DNA from: Oscillospiraceae bacterium
Lineage (GTDB): Bacteria > Bacillota > Clostridia > Oscillospirales > Oscillospiraceae
Assembly (NCBI GenBank): GCA_015067835.1
Contig: SVLS01000004.1
Span: 39,333 to 103,332, forward strand
Length of the DNA stretch: 64,000 bases
Direction: 5' to 3'
Positions 41,456 to 50,535 of this stretch are shown here, piece after piece. The translations under genes and the position numbers were made by a program. The notes beneath the pieces were generated by a model. It made no database searches. It worked only from the letters and a program-made list of their open reading frames with translations, and was not told the DNA's origin. Numbering within the stretch: position 1 is the first letter of the stretch; each line of letters opens with the position of its first letter.

Positions 41456-44154
41456 CAGTCGATTTCTTCCGGCACACCGGAATCTTCCAGGTCGTCAAAG
41501 CCCATTTGGAGCTTTGCGCCGTTGCGCATAGCCTGCCATTGCTCCTTGGTGATCAAAATTGCACGGGGCTTACTGCCCTGGAAGGGACCTACAATGCCCT
41601 TTTCCTCCATCTCGTCAACAATCCGTGCTGCTCTGGAATAACCCAGCTTCAACCGGCGCTGCAGCATGGAAACAGAAGCCTGGCCGGTTTCCAAAATGAC
41701 ATCCACTGCAGCCGGGAGCATCTCGTCTCCATCCAATTCATCCTGATTTGGCTCTGGATCTGCAGCAGTTGCTTTACTGCCACTTCCCGTTTGTGCTGCC
41801 TTGCGTTCAATCTCCTCCATAACCTCCTGGTCATAGTCGGTGTTGAAATTGGATTTTACGAAATTGGCAACAGCCTCCACCTCAGCGTCGCTGACAAAGC
41901 AGCCCTGAACACGAATCGGCTTGCCAGCACCGATGGGTGCATACAGCATATCGCCCTTGCCCACCAGCTTTTCTGCACCCTGCGTATCCAGAATAATTCT
42001 TGATTCCATTGCAGATGCCACCGCAAATGCAATACGGGACGGAATATTCGCCTTCATCAGACCGGTAATGACATCCGCAGAGGGACGCTGGGTAGCGATA
42101 ACCAGATGGATACCGGCCGCACGACCCATCTGTGCAATCCGGCAAATGGATTCTTCCACTTCCTTGGCCGCAACCAGCATCAGGTCTGCCAGCTCATCAA
42201 TGATAACCACAACCTGTGCAAGCTTCTGTCCTTCACCCTCAGCCTCAATGATTCCATTGTAGGATTCCAGGTCACGGACACCGGCATCAGACATTGCCTT
42301 GTAGCGGCGCATCATTTCAGATACCGCCCATTGCAAAGAACCTGCTGCCTTCTTTGGGTCTGTAACCACAGGAATCAGTAGATGGGGTATGCCGTTATAA
42401 ATACCCAGTTCCACCATCTTCGGGTCAACCATAATCAGCTTGACATCCTCAGGACTTGCCTTATACAGCAAGCTGATGATAATGGAATTCATACAGACAG
42501 ATTTACCGGAGCCGGTAGTACCTGCAATCAGCATGTGAGGAAGCTTCGCGATGTTTCCAACGATACAGGTGCCGCCAATATCCTTACCCACAGAGAAGGA
42601 GGATTTGGACTTTGCCTTTTCAAATTCAGGAGAATCGATCACTTCCCGCAGGGAGACATTTGTTACCGCCCGGTTGGGAACTTCAATACCCACAATGGAG
42701 ATTTTGCCCGGGACGGCGGCAATTCGCACGCCGGATGCGCCCAGACTCAAGGCAATATCGTCTGCACAGCCTGTCAGCTTATTTAACCGCACGCCCTTAT
42801 CCAGCTCCACTTCATAGCGTGTGGCACTTGGACCGCGGGTGACATTGATAATGCGCGCATCAATTTTAAAGCTTTCCAGCGTTTCATTCAGACGGCGGGT
42901 ATTTTCCCGCATTTCAGCGGTTGCATCCATATTCCCCCGCTGGCTGGGTTTCAGCAAATCAATGGGCGGGAACTTGTACTCCTGCTTCACAACCTGCTGA
43001 GAAAGCTCAATTTCCTCGGCAATCTGCACCGCAGATTCCCGTGCTTCCTTTGCAGACACTTTTTTTGTTTCTGCACTAACCTCCGCAACTGTCTGTGCAA
43101 CCTCAGCAGCAATGTTATCCTCATCACTCTTGGAGAAAGGCGTCATTTCCGCCGGTGCTTCCTCCATTGCAAAGGTATTATCCGTGACGGACTGAACCGG
43201 TTTATCCTCCAGAATCAGCTCCACATCTGCATTGCCCACCATGCCTTCCTTTGATGCCGCCACGGGGGCTTCCACATCCAGGTCAACCTGGTTCATAAAC
43301 TCATTGGCCTTCGGGCTGAGAGTACGCTTCACCTTCGGAGGAGCAACAGGCTCGTCATCCACAGGGATGTCGATTTCCAGCTGTCTTTCCTCCTGCTCCT
43401 TGCGCTTGGTTTCCAAATGCTCAATCCGCTTCTTGGCAATGTAATTGACCACCACAGCTGCCGGTTCTTCCGCTTCCGGCTTTTCCTCCTCCACCTCCGG
43501 ACGGGGGCGGTTCTGGAAGGCACGGATAATGCTGGGAATGGTAATATCAAAAGAACCAAGCAAAGCAAAGATTGCGCCAATAATCAGAAGAATCAGACTG
43601 AGCACTTCCCGGAACAGCCATTGAAACAGCATCGCAAGACCGCCGCAAAGCAATCCGCCAGTGCTGCCCTCCACGCCGCCAACAATCAGTGCAAACAGCA
43701 CATTAGAGCTTGCCGGAAGGACATAAGCGCCGTTAAGCATCATTGCAATCTGAGAAATACAGCCGCAAAGGAAAATAAAAACGATAACACAAATGCTGCG
43801 CTGAATAATCGGCTTCTTGTGCATAAAGGCCTGAAGCACAAACAAATACAGCGTCGCAGGAATAGCCGCATAAAAACCGGCGTGACCGATAATCGCCGTC
43901 ACCGTGTTCTTCACAACGCCCAGAGCGGCAGCATCCGGATAAAGATAGGCAAATAACAAAAACAAAAAAACACCCAGGCAAATCGCTGCCGTGATGAAGC
44001 GAACGGGAATCTTCGTCTTTGCTTCTGCCATCTTTGGCTTTTTCGGTTTTTGATCTTTCTTCCCTATGTACCGCTTCGGTTCTTTCTTCTCCGAAGTCTT
44101 GGACTTCCTGGCAGCCGCAGCTTTTTCAGCCTGTGATTGTCTCTTTTCCGCCAT
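41455..44154 (-). CDS. ftsK: DNA translocase FtsK/SpoIIIE
   Basis: An 899-residue translocase. A basic N-terminus precedes four to five membrane helices (about 45-215), then a long charged linker, the RecA-like motor with Walker A IAGTTGSGKSVCMNS and Walker B VVIIDELADLMLVA, and a C-terminal winged-helix gamma domain (LGYSRAARIVDEMEEKGIVG). It pumps DNA through the division or sporulation septum. The ATG at 44154 follows AGGAGG. The neighbourhood (dapA, tepA) matches Bacillus spoIIIE. Confidence 0.96.
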   Translation of the reverse strand: MAEKRQSQAEKAAAARKSKTSEKKEPKRYIGKKDQKPKKPKMAEAKTKIPVRFITAAICLGVFLFLLFAYLYPDAAALGVVKNTVTAIIGHAGFYAAIPATLYLFVLQAFMHKKPIIQRSICVIVFIFLCGCISQIAMMLNGAYVLPASSNVLFALIVGGVEGSTGGLLCGGLAMLFQWLFREVLSLILLIIGAIFALLGSFDITIPSIIRAFQNRPRPEVEEEKPEAEEPAAVVVNYIAKKRIEHLETKRKEQEERQLEIDIPVDDEPVAPPKVKRTLSPKANEFMNQVDLDVEAPVAASKEGMVGNADVELILEDKPVQSVTDNTFAMEEAPAEMTPFSKSDEDNIAAEVAQTVAEVSAETKKVSAKEARESAVQIAEEIELSQQVVKQEYKFPPIDLLKPSQRGNMDATAEMRENTRRLNETLESFKIDARIINVTRGPSATRYEVELDKGVRLNKLTGCADDIALSLGASGVRIAAVPGKISIVGIEVPNRAVTNVSLREVIDSPEFEKAKSKSSFSVGKDIGGTCIVGNIAKLPHMLIAGTTGSGKSVCMNSIIISLLYKASPEDVKLIMVDPKMVELGIYNGIPHLLIPVVTDPKKAAGSLQWAVSEMMRRYKAMSDAGVRDLESYNGIIEAEGEGQKLAQVVVIIDELADLMLVAAKEVEESICRIAQMGRAAGIHLVIATQRPSADVITGLMKANIPSRIAFAVASAMESRIILDTQGAEKLVGKGDMLYAPIGAGKPIRVQGCFVSDAEVEAVANFVKSNFNTDYDQEVMEEIERKAAQTGSGSKATAADPEPNQDELDGDEMLPAAVDVILETGQASVSMLQRRLKLGYSRAARIVDEMEEKGIVGPFQGSKPRAILITKEQWQAMRNGAKLQMGFDDLEDSGVPEEID

Positions 44155-44175
44155 AAAGTACCTCCTATCCAATCA

Positions 44176-45006
44176 TCAAATGAGATAAATAACAAATGTA
44201 AACATCGCCAAGCCAAGGCTGTAATAGGCGAAGCTTTCATATCCAATCTTAACTGACAAAAAACGCATCATGCGGATTCCCATGATTCCTGCGCCAAAAG
44301 CGCCCAGGCAAGCAAGGATTCCCGGTAACAGCATCGCTGCCAAATTGCCACCGCTTGTGGCAATCAACATAATCAAATCTCCTATGCACATGCAAACCAG
44401 CAGCGGAATCATCAGCAGGTATGTATAGCGCAGCCCAAACTCCCGATCCTGCCCCCGCATAGAGCTAACCGCCGTGAGAGCACCTACCGCTGAGAACCCG
44501 GGAACCATACACACAATGCCGGAAAAACCCACCAGAAGTGCGTCCAACGGTGTAACGGAACGGGCATCCTTGTTGGCACGGGGCATATAATGCGGCACAT
44601 AAACCAAAACCGCATTAAGCACCGCGATAATTGCCAGCAGCCACAAACGGTTAAAATATCTGCCAAGCCAAGGCGCAAGCACACCAAACAGTGCCAACGC
44701 AATGGCTGAAAGCCGAAGCAGCTTCAGCTCCATCAGGCAAACCGCATCCGGCTGGCGTTTCCGGCGACGAACCGGCAGCGCCGCAATTTTTCGCTCCGTT
44801 GCAAATCGAAGGATTTGCTTGTAATAAGAAAAAATCACCGCAAGCAACCCGCCCAGATGAACGGCAAGGGACATTCCATAACCTGGCGCGGACAAGCCTG
44901 CCAGGCGCAAGAATACCTCTTGATGGACCTCGGGTGAAACAGGCAGAAAAGAAAACAAGCCGCCAAGCACGCCATATACCATGCCAAACAGACCATTCCA
45001 GTCCAT
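44176..45006 (-). CDS. UppP/BacA-family membrane protein with substituted active-site motifs
   Basis: A 276-residue polytopic protein with the overall UppP (undecaprenyl-diphosphatase) pattern. The usual EFLPISSSGH reads SFLPVSPEVH (residues 19-28), losing the catalytic Glu and the Ser-Ser-Gly. The usual PGxSRSG reads PGFSAVG (about 168-174), losing the Arg. The membrane segments are otherwise well preserved. It is therefore likely not a standard phosphatase; lipid transport or a different reaction are possibilities. It lies upstream of ftsK and may be co-transcribed. Confidence 0.75.
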   Translation of the reverse strand: MDWNGLFGMVYGVLGGLFSFLPVSPEVHQEVFLRLAGLSAPGYGMSLAVHLGGLLAVIFSYYKQILRFATERKIAALPVRRRKRQPDAVCLMELKLLRLSAIALALFGVLAPWLGRYFNRLWLLAIIAVLNAVLVYVPHYMPRANKDARSVTPLDALLVGFSGIVCMVPGFSAVGALTAVSSMRGQDREFGLRYTYLLMIPLLVCMCIGDLIMLIATSGGNLAAMLLPGILACLGAFGAGIMGIRMMRFLSVKIGYESFAYYSLGLAMFTFVIYLI

Positions 45007-45085
45007 ACCTGCTCCCCCTTTTCATAAGCTTTTCGTTCATTTTATCACAAATCAAACGAAATTTCCACCCCAGATTTAAAAAAAG

Positions 45086-45790
45086 TCACTGTTTCTGCCC
45101 ATTTTCAGCCTTGGAATGTTCCTTATTATATTTTGCAATCATTCGATGCAGTGCAGACAGCGCATCATTCAGTCCTCCCAGCTTGTCAATCAGCCCAGAT
45201 GCAACCGCTTCCTTGCCATAGAGAATCGTTCCCACATCCGTTGCCATTTCCCCTGTCGCCATCATATAGCCTTCAAAATCTTCCTTGGAGATCTTGGAAT
45301 TAGCGGTAACAAATTCAGCAATCTGCTCCTGAATTCGCTGGAAATATCGGAAGGTCTGGGGCGCACCCACTACCAGACCGGTCATACGCACCGGATGCAC
45401 TGTCATGCTTGCAGTGGGTGTAATAAAGGATTTTTTGGTGCATACCGCCAAAGGAATGCCGATGGAATGTCCGCCGCCCAGCACCAGGGAAACCGTCGGT
45501 TTCTTCATTCCTGCAATCATCTCAGCGATGGCAAGCCCTGCCTCAATATCACCGCCGACTGTATTGAGCAGAAGCAGCAATCCATCAATATCGTCACTTT
45601 CCTCAATACCTGCCAGCAGCGGCAGTACATGCTCATATTTTGTGGTTTTACAATTTTCCGGCAAAACCTGATGCCCTTCCACCTGTCCGATAATGGTCAG
45701 CGTGTAAATTCGCCCGTCCTTTGATTTGGTAATGTCAGAGCCCAACTCAATAATTTGCTCCTGTTTTTCATTTTGCTTGTTATCCTTCAT
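45086..45790 (-). CDS. tepA: ClpP-like protease of the TepA/YmfB family
   Basis: A 234-residue ClpP-fold serine protease homologue. LLLNTVGGDIEAGLAIAEMI is the oxyanion-strand region, the candidate Ser is in GGGHSIGIPLAV, and His in TASMTVHPVRM. Bacillus TepA was named translocation-enhancing protein and is also next to spoIIIE. It lacks a signal peptide, so is cytosolic. The Lys/Glu/Gln-rich ends are low complexity. Confidence 0.85.
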   Translation of the reverse strand: MKDNKQNEKQEQIIELGSDITKSKDGRIYTLTIIGQVEGHQVLPENCKTTKYEHVLPLLAGIEESDDIDGLLLLLNTVGGDIEAGLAIAEMIAGMKKPTVSLVLGGGHSIGIPLAVCTKKSFITPTASMTVHPVRMTGLVVGAPQTFRYFQRIQEQIAEFVTANSKISKEDFEGYMMATGEMATDVGTILYGKEAVASGLIDKLGGLNDALSALHRMIAKYNKEHSKAENGQKQ

Positions 45791-45844
45791 AAAAATCCCT
45801 CCTGAGTTTTTTTAATAGGATAACCCCATTCTTGAAAATCAAAC

Positions 45845-45876
45845 AAAAAGAACCTGCCGCAGCCAGCGGCAGGTTC
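45845..45876 (-). terminator. terminator of the NahK-like kinase gene
   Basis: GAACCTGCCGC (45850-45860) pairs perfectly with GCGGCAGGTTC (45866-45876); TTTTTGTTT follows on the minus strand. Confidence 0.92.
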
Positions 45877-45885
45877 AAAAGGTGC

Positions 45886-46980
45886 TTATTTCATTGCAGA
45901 TGCGCAATTTTTTACAATTTGCTCCATCTTTTCCATATTCTTTTCCATATCCTTCGCCAAAGCTATCTGGCATCTGGTGCGCACCAAATTGTGCTCCGGA
46001 TAGTTTGTCTTGAAATATGGGCTGCCCTGAATATAGTCGTCCAGGAACCGCACCGCCAGCTCCACTGTTAAAACAAATGCACTCAGCGCAAGCGTGTCAA
46101 TTTCCATAGGCGTCAGCGTTTTGGCAGTTTTTTCCAGGAAGCCCTCTGTAAAGGCCTGGAAAACATCCATATTCACGCCCACCTTCTGTATTTCCGGGCA
46201 ATCCTCTTCCGTGTAGTTCGCGGCAAAGCGAATCGCATCACCAAAATCGTGACCAACCAGACCGGGCATAACCGTATCCAAATCAATCACCGCAATTGCA
46301 TCGCCGGTATCGGTATTAAACAGAACATTGTTGATCTTGGTATCGTTATGGGTAACGCGCAGAGGGAGCTTGCCTTCCTCCTGAAGCTTGGTCAGCCGAC
46401 ATGCCATTTCACGGACAGAGAAAAGATATTGAAGCTCTTCCTGCACAGAAGAAACCATCTTCATCGGGTCAGCGTTTACCGTCTGCTCCAAAGCATCAAA
46501 ACGCTTGGCGGTATTGTGGAAATTAGGAATGGTTTCAAACAGCAGCTTGCTGTCAAAATCAGACAAATCCATCTGGAATGCGCCAAACGCGCGACCGGCA
46601 TTGCGCACCACATTCAAATCATTTACCACATTAAAGGTTGTAGATGGAATGAAATTGCACATCCGCCAGAAATCATCGCCATCTTCAATATAGGTTTTCC
46701 GGTCAGCTGTATGATGGAAATGGATGGCAATATCATTGGGGTGCTTTGCACGGATATGCTCCGTCACCTTATCGATGTTATCCATAACCTGAACAGGATG
46801 CTTGAATACATAGGTGTTCAAATTCTGAACCAAAAAGGACTTTTCCCTGCCCTCCGGCAGAAGAACCTTCACCCGGTAGGTCTTATTTACATTACCAACC
46901 TGAATCAGCTCATAACTGATATAGGTGCCCGGGATGCAAAAGCCTTTGCAGACCTTAGCAAGCTTCTCATCAATATTCAT
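45886..46980 (-). CDS. phosphotransferase-family kinase, N-acetylhexosamine 1-kinase (NahK)-like
   Basis: A 364-residue APH/choline-kinase-fold protein. The catalytic loop is VTHNDTKINNVLFN (Asp and Asn), followed by the Mg-binding IAVIDLDTVMPGLVGHDFGDAIR. This wording and the length resemble NahK/LnpB, which phosphorylates GlcNAc or GalNAc at C1 in mucin-sugar salvage. No other salvage genes are next to it, so the sugar substrate is an inference from resemblance. The ATG at 46980 follows GGAAGG; it has its own consensus promoter. Confidence 0.65.
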   Translation of the reverse strand: MNIDEKLAKVCKGFCIPGTYISYELIQVGNVNKTYRVKVLLPEGREKSFLVQNLNTYVFKHPVQVMDNIDKVTEHIRAKHPNDIAIHFHHTADRKTYIEDGDDFWRMCNFIPSTTFNVVNDLNVVRNAGRAFGAFQMDLSDFDSKLLFETIPNFHNTAKRFDALEQTVNADPMKMVSSVQEELQYLFSVREMACRLTKLQEEGKLPLRVTHNDTKINNVLFNTDTGDAIAVIDLDTVMPGLVGHDFGDAIRFAANYTEEDCPEIQKVGVNMDVFQAFTEGFLEKTAKTLTPMEIDTLALSAFVLTVELAVRFLDDYIQGSPYFKTNYPEHNLVRTRCQIALAKDMEKNMEKMEQIVKNCASAMK

Positions 46981-47036
46981 TGGAATTAACCTTCCGCATT
47001 CGTCATATTTTAATCTGTGCACACAGCACAAATGTT

Positions 47037-47065
47037 ATTATATACGACAGGTTCAATTTTGTCAA
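47037..47065 (-). promoter_or_regulatory. consensus sigma-A promoter of the NahK-like gene
   Basis: On the minus strand TTGACA (47065-47060), exactly 17 bp, TATAAT (47042-47037): both hexamers are perfect consensus. Confidence 0.9.
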
Positions 47066-47196
47066 GTTTTTTCCTTTTTCGCCAAAATCCTTATATTTTT
47101 CAACTATTTATAAGGATTGACACGTGCAGTATAATAGAATTGAACGGACGGCATACTTGCCTCAATCGACATCAAACACAGAGAGGAACATATATA

Positions 47197-47445
47197 ATGC
47201 AATATTCTTATCAAACCAGCGGCACTTGCTCCCGTGAAATTCTCTTCGATATTGAAGACGGGAAGCTGACAAATGTTCAGTTTATCGGCGGCTGCAACGG
47301 CAATCTAAAGGGCATCTGCTCATTGGTGGAGGGTATGGATGTACAGGATGTCATTTCCCGTTTGGAGGGCACAACCTGCGGTCCAAAAAACACCTCCTGC
47401 CCGGACCAACTGGCAAGAGCGCTGAAACAGGCGCAAGCAAAATAA
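47197..47445 (+). CDS. TSCPD domain protein (TIGR03905-like)
   Basis: An 82-residue protein with YQTSGTCSREILFDIEDG, FIGGCNGNLKGICSLVEGM and the C-terminal NTSCPDQLARAL that names the TSCPD domain. The same domain occurs at the C-terminus of some B12-dependent ribonucleotide reductases; stand-alone copies are common in Clostridia and of unknown function. Four cysteines suggest metal binding. GAGAGG precedes the ATG. The frame upstream to 47017 is not part of it. Confidence 0.85.
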   Translation: MQYSYQTSGTCSREILFDIEDGKLTNVQFIGGCNGNLKGICSLVEGMDVQDVISRLEGTTCGPKNTSCPDQLARALKQAQAK

Positions 47446-47451
47446 CAAAAT

Positions 47452-47473
47452 CCCGCATCCTGACGGATGCGGG
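47452..47473. terminator. bidirectional terminator between TSCPD and engB genes
   Basis: CCCGCATCC (47452-47460) pairs with GGATGCGGG (47465-47473), followed by TATTTTTATT on the plus strand and ATTTTGTT on the minus strand. Confidence 0.9.
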
Positions 47474-47478
47474 TATTT

Positions 47479-48063
47479 TTATTCCTTCACAGCTGCAAGA
47501 ATATGCTTGACCAGTTCCTCCCTACCATTTCCCTTTTCAGCAGAAAAAGGAATCACAGGACAATTTTTGGGAAGCTCCAGGTCCTCCCGGATTGTTTTCA
47601 GGTTTGGCTCCAGCTCACTTTTCTTCAGCTTATCCATTTTATTGGCCACAACCACAAATGCACAACCGCTGTCTATAAACCAGCGTGCCATGGTAATGTC
47701 GTTGTTGGTGGGCGGATGGCGATAATCCACAATTAGAACACCCAAGTCAATGCGTCCGGCGGCAAAATAGTCCTCCATCAGTCTGCCCCACCGTTCTTTT
47801 TCCGATTGGGCAACCTTGGCAAAGCCATAGCCGGGCAAGTCCACGAGGTAGCACTTGCTATCCAACGTGAAGTAATTGACATGGATGGTTTTTCCGGGCT
47901 TATCCCCCACCCGGGCGAAATTTTTCCGTTGCAAAAGCCGGTTGATAACCGAGGATTTGCCAACATTGGATTTCCCGGCAAAGGCAATTTCCGGCAGTCG
48001 GTTCTTGGGGAAATCCCGGGCAGATGCCGCTGAAATTAGAAATTCTACTTTCTGAAAATTCAT
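47479..48063 (-). CDS. engB: ribosome biogenesis GTP-binding protein EngB/YsxC
   Basis: A 194-residue TRAFAC GTPase for 50S assembly. G motifs: GKSNVGKSSVINRLL (G1), DLPGYG (G3), NKMDKL (G4) and the ending FSAEKGNGREEL (G5). It lies seven bases after lon, the same lon-ysxC pairing as in Bacillus. Confidence 0.96.
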   Translation of the reverse strand: MNFQKVEFLISAASARDFPKNRLPEIAFAGKSNVGKSSVINRLLQRKNFARVGDKPGKTIHVNYFTLDSKCYLVDLPGYGFAKVAQSEKERWGRLMEDYFAAGRIDLGVLIVDYRHPPTNNDITMARWFIDSGCAFVVVANKMDKLKKSELEPNLKTIREDLELPKNCPVIPFSAEKGNGREELVKHILAAVKE

Positions 48064-48070
48064 AATTACC

Positions 48071-50473
48071 TCACTGGCGAATGCCCGGCTTACGGCACTT
48101 TTCCTTTACTTCCTCAGGAATTGCCTTCAAAAGTGTGGGCGTAAGCTCCCCAACACCGCGATTGAGCGCTGTATCCAGCACCGCATCAACTGTTTGCGCA
48201 GAGACAAAGTTCAGCGCCTGACGCACCGTGGGATCGATCTCCTCCAGATCCCGTTCATTATCCTTGGGGATAATAACGGTTCGTATACCGTGGCGCAGGG
48301 CTGCCATTGTCTTTTCCTTCAGACCGCCAATGGGAAGTACGCGACCGCGAATGGAAATCTCACCAGTCATTGCCACATCGGAGCGGACAGTTACGCCCGT
48401 CAGCGCGGATACCATGGCTGTACATACTGTTACACCGGCAGAAGGTCCGTCCTTAGGAACTGCCCCTTCCGGGAAATGCACATGGATGTCCTTGGTCTTG
48501 TAAAAATCCTCCGGAACACCCAGTGCCGCTGCATTGGCTCTGATATAGCTCAGCGCAGCATGGGCAGATTCTTTCATCACATCGCCCAGATTTCCGGTCA
48601 GCTCAAGCTTTCCGCTTCCGTCCATAATATTGACTTCCACTTCCAAAACCTCGCCGCCCACAGATGTCCAGGCCAATCCGGTCACAAGACCGATTTGATC
48701 CGTCAAAGGAAGGCGATCCGGAAGATATTTCCTGGTACCCAGGTATTGCTCCAAATTGCTGCCATTGACCGTGATCCGCTTTCCACAGTCTCCCTGCAGA
48801 AGCTCCATATCCACCTTCCGGCAAAGCTTCGCCAGCTGGCGTTCCAGATTCCGAACACCGGATTCCCGGGTATAGCAGGAAATCATATCCCGGATTGCAT
48901 CGTCCGTTATCCGAAGCTGTGCTTTTTTCAGTCCGTGCTTTTGCATCTGCTTGGGAAGCAGGTGTTTCTTTCCGATCATCAGCTTTTCTTCATCGGTATA
49001 GGAGCCCAGCTCAATGATCTCCATGCGGTCCAGCAAGGGTCTGGGAATGGTATCCATAGTATTGGCCGTAGCAATGAACATCACATCGGACAAATCAAAA
49101 GGAATCTCCAAATAATTATCCCGATAGGTCTTGTTTTGCTCGCTGTCCAGCACCTCCAACAAAGCAGCACTGGGGTCACCGCGGTAATCCGAACCCATTT
49201 TGTCAACCTCATCCAGCAAGAGCAAGGGGTTGCTGCTTCCGGCTTGTGTAATGGCCGTCATAATCCGACCGGGCATTGCACCAACATAGGTTTTCCGATG
49301 ACCGCGAATATCCGCTTCATCGTGAATGCCGCCCAGAGAAAGACGGGCCATTTTCCGGTTTAAGGAACGGGCAATAGAGTAAGCGATGGAGGTTTTGCCC
49401 ACACCGGGAGGGCCAACCAGACAAATAATCTGTGCCGGGTTTTCCGGTGCCATCTGCCGCACGGCAATGGTTTCCAAAATCCGTTCCTTTACCTTTTCCA
49501 GACCGAAATGATCCTTTTCAAGTACCTTGCGGGCGGCGGAAACATCAATTCGCTCTTTCGTCTTATTATTCCAGGGCAGTTCCAGAACAACATCCAAATA
49601 GTTGCGCAGGACAGAAGCCTCCGAAGAACCAAAGGGCTGCTTTTTCAAGCGACTCAGATCCTTCAAAAGCTTTTCTTCCACATCCTCCGGCAGCTTCAGA
49701 AGCAGGATTTTCTTCTCCAGCTGTGCAAATTCATTGTCCTCTTCCTCGCCCAGCTCATCCCGGATGGCACGCATCTGCTCCCGCAGATAATAGTCCCGCT
49801 GCTGCTGGTCAATGTTGTACCTTGTCTTCTCGTGAATGGAAGATTCCAGACGAACCATCTCAATTTCCTTTTGGAGCAGGCGTACTGCCTTTTCCAAACG
49901 GCGTACAGGATGCAGCTGCATCAGTAGCTGCATTTTATCCTCAAAATCCATCCCGGAGTTCTGACCGATGCTGTCAGCCAGGAAGCCGCAGTCACCGGAC
50001 GACAGCATTTTCAGCAAAACAGGCTGCGCCTGATGGTCTGCCAATTCCAGATACTTGCCATAAAGGTTGTTTGCTTCCCGGCGTAGGGCACGGGAACTCA
50101 GATTATCTGTTACCTCAGTCTGAGGTACTGATGCGACAACACCGAAAAGATGGGGCTCATTTTGAGTCAATTCCTGAATTCTTGCCCGATACAGTCCCTT
50201 CACAAGCACACGGATGGTCTCGCCCTGACCGCGCAAAATCTGCTTGACCTTGGCGACAGTACCCATCTGATACAAATCACGAAGACCCGGGTCATCCTTT
50301 TCGATGTCCTTTTGGGGCATCAGAAGCAGCATCTGGTCTTTTTTCATTGCCGCTTCCAGCGCCAGCACGGATTTTATTCTGCCAACTTCAAAATGTATTG
50401 TCTGCTCCGGAAACACAACAAGTCCACGGAGTGCTAAAATCGGCATTGTGCCGATTGTTGTATTCTCATTCAT
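48071..50473 (-). CDS. lon: ATP-dependent protease Lon
   Basis: An 800-residue LonA. The N-terminal substrate domain starts MPILALRGLVVFPEQTIHFEVGR (read in parts). A coiled coil follows, then the AAA+ module with GPPGVGKTSIA and the protease domain with catalytic Ser in PKDGPSAGVT and Lys in the GGLKEKTMAA block. The ATG at 50473 follows GGAG; the longer frame to 50533 overlaps the clpX end region and lacks support. Confidence 0.96.
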   Translation of the reverse strand: MNENTTIGTMPILALRGLVVFPEQTIHFEVGRIKSVLALEAAMKKDQMLLLMPQKDIEKDDPGLRDLYQMGTVAKVKQILRGQGETIRVLVKGLYRARIQELTQNEPHLFGVVASVPQTEVTDNLSSRALRREANNLYGKYLELADHQAQPVLLKMLSSGDCGFLADSIGQNSGMDFEDKMQLLMQLHPVRRLEKAVRLLQKEIEMVRLESSIHEKTRYNIDQQQRDYYLREQMRAIRDELGEEEDNEFAQLEKKILLLKLPEDVEEKLLKDLSRLKKQPFGSSEASVLRNYLDVVLELPWNNKTKERIDVSAARKVLEKDHFGLEKVKERILETIAVRQMAPENPAQIICLVGPPGVGKTSIAYSIARSLNRKMARLSLGGIHDEADIRGHRKTYVGAMPGRIMTAITQAGSSNPLLLLDEVDKMGSDYRGDPSAALLEVLDSEQNKTYRDNYLEIPFDLSDVMFIATANTMDTIPRPLLDRMEIIELGSYTDEEKLMIGKKHLLPKQMQKHGLKKAQLRITDDAIRDMISCYTRESGVRNLERQLAKLCRKVDMELLQGDCGKRITVNGSNLEQYLGTRKYLPDRLPLTDQIGLVTGLAWTSVGGEVLEVEVNIMDGSGKLELTGNLGDVMKESAHAALSYIRANAAALGVPEDFYKTKDIHVHFPEGAVPKDGPSAGVTVCTAMVSALTGVTVRSDVAMTGEISIRGRVLPIGGLKEKTMAALRHGIRTVIIPKDNERDLEEIDPTVRQALNFVSAQTVDAVLDTALNRGVGELTPTLLKAIPEEVKEKCRKPGIRQ

Positions 50474-50535
50474 AGGATTACTCCTTTCTTTTGGGATAGC
50501 GTAAGAAGGGGGCATTGCTACCCCCTTCCGCAAAA

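Noticed and set aside
47117..47135. TTGACA close to TATAAT before the TSCPD gene
   Set aside because: The spacer is only 7 bp, so the two hexamers cannot form one promoter; the real -35 for that gene is unclear.
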